From contig NZ_JBEVTG010000002.1 in assembly GCF_040513375.1 (NCBI RefSeq), positions 1,240,001 through 1,304,000 on the forward strand: a stretch of 64,000 bases of DNA. The letters are read 5' to 3'. This document shows, piece by piece, positions 10,101-16,214 of this stretch. The position numbers were made by a program, and so were the translations under genes. The stretch comes from Flagellimonas_B algarum (GTDB lineage: Bacteria > Bacteroidota > Bacteroidia > Flavobacteriales > Flavobacteriaceae). The notes beneath the pieces are model-generated. The model ran no database searches and was not told the origin of the DNA. It saw nothing but the letters and a program-made list of their open reading frames with translations. Every line of letters begins with the position of its first letter. The stretch's first letter is position 1.

Positions 10101-10337
10101 CGGAATGAAATGTTGGCCGTCGAAGCGATACAGGCCATTGTTACCCCCGACCCAAATAAATCCTTTCGAGTCTTGGATAACATCAAGAACGATGCGGGAG
10201 GGTAGCCCGTTATCATCGGCATACCGCGTGACCTCATAACTTTGGGCCGATAACCATCCGGCCTGCAGCAGCAGGGTGAGCATGAGAAGACACCGACAAT
10301 AAACCTTGCCCGGCATCCGAATTTTCAATCTTGACAT
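7155..10337 (-). CDS. Propeller-type sensor histidine kinase (two Reg_prop propellers, Y_Y_Y, HisKA_3, HATPase)
   Basis: 1060 residues. A signal peptide/anchor (VYCRCLLMLTLLLQAGWLSA) leads to a periplasmic sensor of about 750 residues. I count 14 repeats of the two-component propeller type (for example GFIWVGGNNGLYRF, GNLWVATQRGLNLY, EQLWIGTTNGVLKA), enough for two seven-bladed propellers. A Y_Y_Y immunoglobulin-like module follows (YRHKLLPVNESWIETG, LSPGDYEFVLDAS), then one membrane helix near residues 805-825 (WAFILYILLFAALL). The cytoplasmic part has a HisKA_3-type phospho-acceptor box ADFHDELGSM, N-box FKEAMTNCLKYAKA, and ATP lid motifs DNGKGF and GRGLNNM. The kinase phosphorylates the adjacent LuxR-type regulator. 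The ligand is unknown; related sensors in Bacteroidota bind oligosaccharides. Confidence 0.93.
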   Translation of the reverse strand: MSRLKIRMPGKVYCRCLLMLTLLLQAGWLSAQSYEVTRYADDNGLPSRIVLDVIQDSKGFIWVGGNNGLYRFDGQHFIPYLSALKDTIGLRDNKINTLLETSDGNLYIGTPKGLHVMRSGTINYIPLKAHANDSEEFIINIFEDRSSGIWISTYGGIFQIGHSEQPLQLLPDENSKESVTKGTVWSITQDDQGVLWAATNDGLYKNTVAAELDFKKAEVILDVDLIGYDIGYYKIQQIRPDLFMIDTSHGLLKGTINDGKLLVSKFKNAEGEVTAFGYSIQKSIQDAKGDIWLATWKASIKKFKLTDDRLTSLDIITKNGFQELSGIDHSVFEDRQGNIWFANTNGLYKFSVNKTEISNFPPFDCLVDFKGIYAMVLDPYDQVWVTTPTALYRFDKKDLLENNCPGDYLKLEVPGMEQVRNLFIDTENRLWLGSDGGLFITQLNGMQHPGPFIRYTTAEGLPHNHCYEIHQESEDSFWIGNDHGLIRMTLESGNLNKPSFEVLAADEKRANGLVNSQAMEIEEDTKGALWVGTFSGLSRMLDPSGTGRFANYSSSFGEPLALSNNSIKKVLKDSRGNLWVATQRGLNLYRPDSDDFLQFGHDEGLPSEYVLGLAEDSKEQLWIGTTNGVLKAKFDVPEQRLIPLNHYTVQDGLKDNIPYRNAMFIDKGDNVFIGSRDGISMFSGYERANPDEHAVAITLTDVQVLQDKNEGFVSISERLDNHEISLSYLSNSLKINYVILDFTNPDNNKYRHKLLPVNESWIETGTNSELSYYNLSPGDYEFVLDASNTGDRWTENPIHLKLTIRPPFWKSRWAFILYILLFAALLRLSYLMRVRKKEHEMRQKLQLERKIVEERELLRRENAADFHDELGSMVTKISMFLTMAERQFENREDPRPFLEKIRTNVKGLSNGFRDLLWVIDPQKDSLADTFLRLKDFGEDMFEKGPVDFRTTKFDQKFASIRLNPKTKKQVMMIFKEAMTNCLKYAKADMVTFDLRVVGDSVRFELKDNGKGFELEGVDKGRGLNNMERRAAKIGAGFTMISNSGGTTVVLSKIPHMVDGG

Positions 10338-10392
10338 CCAACAACTATAAAGGGAGACAACTCCTTCAAAGTTAAGGGTTTGGACTTAATGT

Positions 10393-10416
10393 GAAATCCC
10401 CCATATGCGGGATTTC
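10393..10416 (-). other. Inverted repeat between folD and sensor kinase gene
   Basis: Perfect 8-bp arms GAAATCCC and GGGATTTC with an 8-base loop, 10 bases after the folD stop on the minus strand and about 55 bases before the sensor kinase start. No U-tract follows on either strand. It may be a U-independent terminator of the ffh-folD transcript or an operator for the kinase gene; the sequence alone does not decide. Confidence 0.4.
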
Positions 10417-10425
10417 GAAGAAGGA

Positions 10426-11307
10426 TTATCGGGCATTGTGCCTACTACGGGCCAACAAGGTATTTTTCAAAAGCATGGCGATTGTCATAGGGCCGACACC
10501 ACCTGGTACTGGGGTAATATGCGATGCTTTGGGTGCCACCTCATCAAAATCAACATCTCCGGTGATGTAATACCCTTTTTCCTTTGAAGCATCAGGAACC
10601 CGGGTGATCCCCACATCGATGATCACAACGCCTTCCTTTACCATATCGGCTTTAAGGAAATCAGGTGATCCCAAGGCCGAAACAATGATATCCGCCTCTT
10701 TAGTGAAGCTTTTTAGATCTTTGGTCCTACTATGTGTTAGGGTTACGGTCGCATTGGCGGCCTTGCCCTTCTGGCTCATCAATATACTGATCGGCCTACC
10801 TACGATATGGCTTCTTCCGATGACCACGGTGTGTTTTCCTTCGGTCGGCACCTCGTACCGGCGCAATAATTCCATAATACCGAAAGGGGTGGCCGGAATG
10901 AAGGTTTCCATATCGAGCGCCATCTTACCGAAATTCGTTGGGTGAAATCCATCGACATCCTTATCGGGGTGAACGCTCATCAAAACCTTTTCTTCATCGA
11001 TGTGTTTTGGTAAAGGCAGTTGTACGATATACCCGTCGATCTCTGGGTCTGCGTTCAAGGCTTGCACCTGTTCCAACAAGGTTTCCTCACTGGTTTCTTC
11101 CGGTAAATGGATCAAAGTGGACTCGAAGCCAATTTTCTTACAGGAGCGTACTTTGCTGCCTACATAGGTCAAGCTGGCACCGTCATTACCGACCAAAACC
11201 GCCGCTAAATGGGGCACTTTCTCTCCCCGCTCCTTCATCTGGGCGACTTCTTGGGCGATTTCATCCTTGATTTGATTCGATACTTTCTTTCCGTCCAATA
11301 CTTCCAT
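10426..11307 (-). CDS. folD: Bifunctional methylenetetrahydrofolate dehydrogenase/cyclohydrolase
   Basis: 293 residues, the normal FolD length. It interconverts 5,10-methylene-THF and 10-formyl-THF using NADP in the cytoplasm, feeding purine synthesis and fMet-tRNA. Visible motifs: the catalytic YVGSKVRSCKKIG (Tyr and Lys of the active site), DGYIVQLPLPKH, the Rossmann segment VIGRSHIVGRPI, and the C-terminal PVPGGVGPMTIAML. The ATG overlaps the ffh stop in TAATG, so the two genes are translationally coupled. Confidence 0.98.
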   Translation of the reverse strand: MEVLDGKKVSNQIKDEIAQEVAQMKERGEKVPHLAAVLVGNDGASLTYVGSKVRSCKKIGFESTLIHLPEETSEETLLEQVQALNADPEIDGYIVQLPLPKHIDEEKVLMSVHPDKDVDGFHPTNFGKMALDMETFIPATPFGIMELLRRYEVPTEGKHTVVIGRSHIVGRPISILMSQKGKAANATVTLTHSRTKDLKSFTKEADIIVSALGSPDFLKADMVKEGVVIIDVGITRVPDASKEKGYYITGDVDFDEVAPKASHITPVPGGVGPMTIAMLLKNTLLARSRHNAR

Positions 11308-12635
11308 TAGCGCATGTTTTGCATCATTTGCATCATTTGTTTGCCTCGACCCCCTTGCATCATCTTCATCATCTTGCTCATCTGGTCGAATTGCTTTAAC
11401 AGCTGGTTGACATCTTGGATGCTACGACCACTGCCCATGGCAATTCGTTTTTTACGACTGGCATTGAGTTTAGAGGGGTTCGCCCTTTCATCGGGTGTCA
11501 TCGAATGGATGATCGCCTCAATATGCTTGAAGGCATCGTCATCGATATCCAATCCCTTAATGGCCTTGCCCATTCCCGGGATCATTCCCATGAGGTCTTT
11601 CATATTCCCCATTTTTTTGATCTGCTGGATCTGACTGAGGAAATCGTCGAAGCCAAAGCGGTTTTTGGCGATTTTCTTTTGGATCTTTCGTGCTTGTTCT
11701 TCATCGAACTGTTCTTGCGCACGTTCGACCAAGGAAACTACGTCTCCCATACCCAAAATCCGATCGGCCATACGAGCCGGATGGAAAACGTCGATAGCCT
11801 CCATTTTCTCACCGGTACCGATGAACTTAATGGGTTTATCGACCACTGATTTGATCGAAATGGCCGCACCACCACGGGTATCACCATCCAATTTCGTCAA
11901 GATCACCCCGTCGAAGTTCAAGATATCGTTAAAAGCTTTTGCGGTATTTACCGCATCTTGTCCGGTCATCGAATCGACCACGAACAAGGTTTCTTGGGGG
12001 CTGACCGCTTTATGGATGTTTGAAATCTCATCCATCATTTCTTGATCGACAGCCAAACGACCCGCGGTATCGATAATGACGACATTACACCCTTGCTGTT
12101 TGGCGTGGGCGATACCTGCTTTTGCAATGGCAACGGGGTCATTATTATCCCGATCCGAATAGACTTCGACCCCGATTTGCTCACCCACGATGTGGAGCTG
12201 ATCGATCGCAGCCGGACGATACACATCACAAGCCACCAAAAGCGGTTTCTTTGTTTTCTTCTTTTTGAGGTAATTGGCGAGTTTGCCCGAAAAGGTGGTT
12301 TTACCCGAACCTTGCAAACCAGACATCAAAACCACAGCGGGGTTGGCTGAAAGTTCAATGCCTTCGGCTTCACCTCCCATCAACGAAGTCAATTCGTCTT
12401 TGACGATCTTGACCATTAACTGGCCAGGTTGTAAGGTCGTCAATACGTTTTGACCCAAGGCCTGTTCTTTGACCTTATTGGTGAATTCCTTGGCGATCTT
12501 GAAATTGACATCGGCATCGAGCAAGGCCCGGCGAACCTCTTTGAGGGTCTCGGCGACATTGATTTCGGTAATTTGTCCACGTCCCTTTAAAACGTGTAAC
12601 GCTTTATCTAACTTCTCACTTAAATTATCGAACAT
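11307..12635 (-). CDS. ffh: Signal recognition particle GTPase
   Basis: 442 residues. Ffh binds signal sequences of nascent membrane proteins and 4.5S RNA and delivers ribosomes to FtsY. N domain about 1-85; G domain with GLQGSGKTTFSGKLA, DTAGRL, and TKLDGDTRGGAA; methionine-rich M domain from about 300 to the end (MKDLMGMIPGMGKAI, GSGRSIQDVNQLLKQF, MMKMMQGGRGKQMMQMMQN). Complete and ordinary. It is first in a two-gene unit with folD. Confidence 0.98.
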   Translation of the reverse strand: MFDNLSEKLDKALHVLKGRGQITEINVAETLKEVRRALLDADVNFKIAKEFTNKVKEQALGQNVLTTLQPGQLMVKIVKDELTSLMGGEAEGIELSANPAVVLMSGLQGSGKTTFSGKLANYLKKKKTKKPLLVACDVYRPAAIDQLHIVGEQIGVEVYSDRDNNDPVAIAKAGIAHAKQQGCNVVIIDTAGRLAVDQEMMDEISNIHKAVSPQETLFVVDSMTGQDAVNTAKAFNDILNFDGVILTKLDGDTRGGAAISIKSVVDKPIKFIGTGEKMEAIDVFHPARMADRILGMGDVVSLVERAQEQFDEEQARKIQKKIAKNRFGFDDFLSQIQQIKKMGNMKDLMGMIPGMGKAIKGLDIDDDAFKHIEAIIHSMTPDERANPSKLNASRKKRIAMGSGRSIQDVNQLLKQFDQMSKMMKMMQGGRGKQMMQMMQNMR

Positions 12636-12751
12636 GCGATGTAGGATTTTGAAAGGACAAATTTAGCAAATACTGATGGATGCGCCCCTACAATCGCCCA
12701 GGAAGGAAAAAACCGAACATCCGTTCGCTTGGGAAGCACCGGAACGGGAAC

Positions 12752-12786
12752 AAAAAAAGGGACGGTGTCTACCACAACACCGTCCC
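12752..12786 (-). terminator. Intrinsic terminator of the modular lipoprotein gene
   Basis: Perfect 10-bp arms GGGACGGTGT (12759-12768) and ACACCGTCCC (12777-12786) with an 8-base loop. On the minus strand the stem is followed by seven U (A-run at 12752-12758). It lies 27 bases after the lipoprotein stop and isolates that gene from ffh. Confidence 0.9.
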
Positions 12787-12812
12787 TGAACTAAAACTTG
12801 GGGCAAAAAAGC

Positions 12813-14603
12813 TTATCCGTTGTTTCTTTCGAAGACCAATACCTTAGAAGGGATATTCTCATCTTCGTAGACCAATTCAATGCGGTCTGCGGAAACCTCA
12901 GTGACATACCATGGTTCGGTCAAATCATCAAAGGGTGCTGAATCGTCACCGAAATTGAGGTAAAAGACCAAATGTCCGTCATGGTTGCGTATCACTCTCC
13001 ACAATCCGGTAATGATCGGATTGTCATTCTCGTCAACTTGGACCTGGTGCATCATGTTGAAGTAGAAATCGTAACCAGTATACTCCATGGTACCAACGGC
13101 AGTGCTTCCATCATTGGTTACCGTTTCCAACATGGCGACATTCCATGCGCCGCCCATCATGATATTTCTAATCTCGACCACATCACCATCGTCACTATTG
13201 TCATCACAAACCCGTTGTAAGATCAATTCGTAATCGATTTCCTCGACGGCGAATTTCAAGCGATCGTCTTTCAATTCGCGCAAAGGCCAGTTGAAATTGA
13301 CTGCCGGTTCATCTCCGAAAGTGATCAGCAAAGCCAATACTTGTTCTTCATTATAACCGATTTCCCAAGTTCCTTCAGAAACCACATCGCCATTACTCAA
13401 GGTGGCAACACCTTCAGGTAAGAACTTGAATTCATACCCTAGCAATCTGCGGATCGGCTCATCTTGAAGTTTCACGCGCTTGATGATCCACTCACATTCC
13501 TTTAGGATTTCCCTCAAGGTATCGGGTTCGGTTCCGCTCTCATCATCGTCACAAAGCTGACGCAAGATGATTTTGTTTCCGTCATCGGAGTACAGTTTGA
13601 TCGTATGGTCGCCGATTTCGTAAACCAACCACTCCAAATTGAAATCAACCAAATCAGGGATTTCCAAGGTCATCAACGGCCCTCTATCGGTAAAGGTCAC
13701 TGACCAAGTACCGCTAACGACCATATCACCCTCGATGATTACGTTCACTTCACCATTCTCGAAGAAATCAAGAACATAACCTACGTATTGCGGGGTTTGA
13801 TCGATGGCATTCCTGCGGACCTCAACGATCTTCCAAGGACATTCGGTCAAACAGAAATCGAAGCGCTCTTCATCAAAATCATCATCATTGAAATCATCAT
13901 CGTCGTCTTCATCACATTCGGTCTTGGCACGCTCCAAAGCAGCCGCCAATTCGGCATTACTGTTGACAACGATTTCAGTACCATCATATTTTTTCAAGGT
14001 AACCGGATAATCAAGACTAACGATTTGATCATCTTCAAGACCATTGAAAAAGTGACGCAATTCCCTATCGCTATTTACTTCTACCGTTCCGGTCTGTTGG
14101 TCGTTGATATCGAAAGTGAACAGGGTCAACGGATAAACGAAATCAATACATTCGATGTCATCATCGCCCCCACCTTCAAGACATTGTTCGGCAAGTTCAC
14201 GCAGTTGTTCCTTGTTCTCAATGACGATTTCGGTAAAATCGGCCAACGTAATGGTAATCGGGAATAAGATTTCCAACTCATCAAGGTCGTCATCGAACTC
14301 ATCGAAAATCTCTTCGATCAAATGCAGGTCTTCACGAGCATCAATGGTAATTTGGATCCCTCCGACATCTACGGTGTACGGAAACTGGATCGCCACACAA
14401 CTGGCGCCATCGACGATATTGTCGAATGAGCCGTCATTCGATGTGGTATTGATGATCAGTTCGGCGGTATTCGAACCAGCCTCGAAATTCTCCTGCTCAT
14501 CGGTTCCCCCATTGATCTCTTCAAATTCTTCTTGGCAAGAAGTAAAGGAAAGTGCCGCAACGAACAAGCCCGCTAGCACTACGTTTTTAATCAACTTTTT
14601 CAT
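12813..14603 (-). CDS. Modular acidic lipoprotein with internal repeats and lipocalin-like units
   Basis: I use the ATG at 14603 (596 residues), which directly gives a lipoprotein signal with lipobox SFTSC (Cys23); a TTG 30 bases upstream would add a poor N-terminus. The mature protein is very acidic and repetitive. Residues 74-230 hold four short units with a [FY]P-x-T core followed by a strand and a helix (FPYTVDV, FPITITLADFTEIVIENKEQ, VYPLTLFTFDI, DYPVTLKKYDGTEIVVNSNA). A D-rich linker (231-246) leads to three units of about 97-110 residues at 255-351, 370-466 and 486-594, each with W near the start, GTW or GLW in the middle and a closing hydrophobic strand, as in lipocalin-like proteins. 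Function unknown; the acidic linker suggests calcium binding. It is divergent from the ECF sigma operon. Confidence 0.75.
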   Translation of the reverse strand: MKKLIKNVVLAGLFVAALSFTSCQEEFEEINGGTDEQENFEAGSNTAELIINTTSNDGSFDNIVDGASCVAIQFPYTVDVGGIQITIDAREDLHLIEEIFDEFDDDLDELEILFPITITLADFTEIVIENKEQLRELAEQCLEGGGDDDIECIDFVYPLTLFTFDINDQQTGTVEVNSDRELRHFFNGLEDDQIVSLDYPVTLKKYDGTEIVVNSNAELAAALERAKTECDEDDDDDFNDDDFDEERFDFCLTECPWKIVEVRRNAIDQTPQYVGYVLDFFENGEVNVIIEGDMVVSGTWSVTFTDRGPLMTLEIPDLVDFNLEWLVYEIGDHTIKLYSDDGNKIILRQLCDDDESGTEPDTLREILKECEWIIKRVKLQDEPIRRLLGYEFKFLPEGVATLSNGDVVSEGTWEIGYNEEQVLALLITFGDEPAVNFNWPLRELKDDRLKFAVEEIDYELILQRVCDDNSDDGDVVEIRNIMMGGAWNVAMLETVTNDGSTAVGTMEYTGYDFYFNMMHQVQVDENDNPIITGLWRVIRNHDGHLVFYLNFGDDSAPFDDLTEPWYVTEVSADRIELVYEDENIPSKVLVFERNNG

Positions 14604-14688
14604 AACGATTTGGATTTTTTTGTTGTTGTACAACCCTAAAACAATCGATTTGGGAAATACCCTACTGGAAATCTTAATTTTTTTAAAA

Positions 14689-14696
14689 TATCTTTG
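14689..14696 (+). promoter_or_regulatory. Candidate -7 box of the ECF sigma-factor gene
   Basis: TATCTTTG fits the Bacteroidota -7 consensus TAnnTTTG. It lies 21 bases before the chosen ATG at 14718, giving a short leader. No clear TTG -33 element stands at 19 bases, so an alternative sigma may be used. A 10-bp palindrome GTTGTACAAC at 14625-14634 lies in the same intergenic space, nearer the divergent lipoprotein gene. Confidence 0.4.
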
Positions 14697-14717
14697 GTCT
14701 ACCTAAGCGCATGTTCC

Positions 14718-15218
14718 ATGGCCGATGTTTGTGAAGAAGAAGTGTACAGCACGATCTTCAAGACCAATTCAAAAACGATCTTCAATTACATATATTATAA
14801 GTTCGGTAATGAGGAAAAAGCGCAAGACGCCGTTCAAGAAGCATTTGTAAAGCTTTGGGAAAATTGTGCCAAGGTGACCCCTGAAAAAGCGAAGTCCTTT
14901 TTATATACCGTCGCCAATAACACCTATTTGAATGTAATCAAGGCCGAAAAGGTCCGACTGAAACACGCCGATAAACATGCCAGTTCCGTTTCCAACGAAT
15001 CTCCCGAGTACGTGTTGGAAGAAAAGGAATTCCAAAAGAAATTGGATGACGCTTTGGATGCCCTCCCGGAAAACCAACGCACGACCTTCTTATTGAACCG
15101 CATCGATGGGAAGAAGTATGCCGAAATCGCGGAAATGGAAGGAGTAAGTGTGAAGGCCATTGAAAAGCGCATGCATTTGGCTTTGAAAACCCTTAGGGAA
15201 CAAATCGATGGCATCTAA
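14718..15218 (+). CDS. ECF RNA polymerase sigma factor (FecI-like)
   Basis: 166 residues from the ATG at 14718; an earlier TTG at 14694 overlaps the probable promoter and is less likely. Region 2 covers about 15-80 (IFNYIYYKFGNEEKAQDAVQ, EAFVKLWEN), region 4 about 110-160 (ALPENQRTTFLLNRIDGKKY, AEIAEMEGVSVKAIEKRMH). It directs core RNA polymerase to a small set of promoters. The next genes are a FecR anti-sigma factor and a TonB-dependent receptor with an N-terminal signalling domain, so this is a FecI-type system in which substrate binding at the outer membrane switches on transcription. The target genes are probably the receptor itself and perhaps the divergent lipoprotein. Confidence 0.93.
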   Translation: MADVCEEEVYSTIFKTNSKTIFNYIYYKFGNEEKAQDAVQEAFVKLWENCAKVTPEKAKSFLYTVANNTYLNVIKAEKVRLKHADKHASSVSNESPEYVLEEKEFQKKLDDALDALPENQRTTFLLNRIDGKKYAEIAEMEGVSVKAIEKRMHLALKTLREQIDGI

Positions 15219-15302
15219 TATCATGGGACATTTGAATTCCTATTAGGAAAAAAGTAGGGTTTTTTATCCGATGGTTGTTTTAAATACGTAAATGATAGGA
15301 TC

Positions 15303-16214
15303 ATGCAAGAAAATTACCTAGCAAAATGGCTCAACGGTGAACTCTCCGAAGAAGAGCTGGCAGACTTCAAGAAGTCTGATGCGTATGCTTCGTATGCGAA
15401 GATCCGCAAGGCTTCCGAAAACTTGGAGGCTCCTGATTTTGACGAAACCCAGGCATGGGAGCGATTGAAAGGACAGCGTTCGACCGACACTCCTAAAGTA
15501 GTGCCTTTACGACCTTATAGACAATTTTTACGCATCGCGGCGGTTATCGCCATTATGATGATCGGTTCTTATTTTTATATGGAATCGTTAGACGACACCT
15601 ACAGGACACAGCTGGCCGAGCGCACCCAAGTGTTATTGCCGGATGCATCGGAGGTATTGTTGAATGCCGATTCGAAAGTATCGTTCAGTGCCGATAATTG
15701 GGAGAACGAACGGAGGATCACCCTTGATGGGGAAGCGTTTTTCAAAGTCGCCAAAGGAAAGAAATTCACGGTAGCGACCACCCAAGGTTCCGTAAGCGTG
15801 TTAGGGACCCAATTCAATGTCGAGAACCGCGATGGTTTCTTCGAGGTTACCTGTTATGAAGGATTGGTAAGCGTATCGTTCAACGGTACCGAGCAGCGCT
15901 TACCCGCAGGAAGTTCTTTTGTCGCCGTGGCAGGAGAGATACGACATTCAGACCAGGTCGTCGCCGTCAACCCTTCATGGATGGATGATGAGAGTTCGTT
16001 CAAAAGTATCCCGTTACACTATGTCTTTGAAGAACTCGAACGTCAATTCGATGTTAAGGTCAAGGTTGAAAACGTTGATACCGACCAGCTTTTTACCGGC
16101 ACCTTCAGTAACAGTGATTTAACTTTAGCGTTAGAAAGTATAAGTACTCCTTCACAAATTCGTTATACCTTGGAGGGAGAAAACGTGCTTTTCTATGCCG
16201 AGAACCGACCATAG
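15303..16214 (+). CDS. FecR family anti-sigma factor
   Basis: 303 residues. Residues 1-75 are the cytoplasmic sigma-binding part (YLAKWLNGELSEEELADF is typical), about 76-95 one membrane helix (FLRIAAVIAIMMIGSYFYM), about 100-205 the FecR domain (LPDASEVLLNADSKVSF, GEAFFKVAKGKKFTV, VLGTQFNVENRDG), and 232-300 the DUF4974 C-terminal domain (PLHYVFEELERQFDVKVKV). It holds the sigma factor inactive until the receptor signals through the periplasm. The last 20 bases overlap the receptor gene, so the two proteins are made together. Confidence 0.95.
   Translation: MQENYLAKWLNGELSEEELADFKKSDAYASYAKIRKASENLEAPDFDETQAWERLKGQRSTDTPKVVPLRPYRQFLRIAAVIAIMMIGSYFYMESLDDTYRTQLAERTQVLLPDASEVLLNADSKVSFSADNWENERRITLDGEAFFKVAKGKKFTVATTQGSVSVLGTQFNVENRDGFFEVTCYEGLVSVSFNGTEQRLPAGSSFVAVAGEIRHSDQVVAVNPSWMDDESSFKSIPLHYVFEELERQFDVKVKVENVDTDQLFTGTFSNSDLTLALESISTPSQIRYTLEGENVLFYAENRP

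Noticed and set aside
14694..14717. TTG start extending the ECF sigma factor by 8 residues
   Set aside because: It overlaps the likely -7 promoter box TATCTTTG; the ATG at 14718 gives a normal N-terminus. The ATG at 14711 is out of frame.
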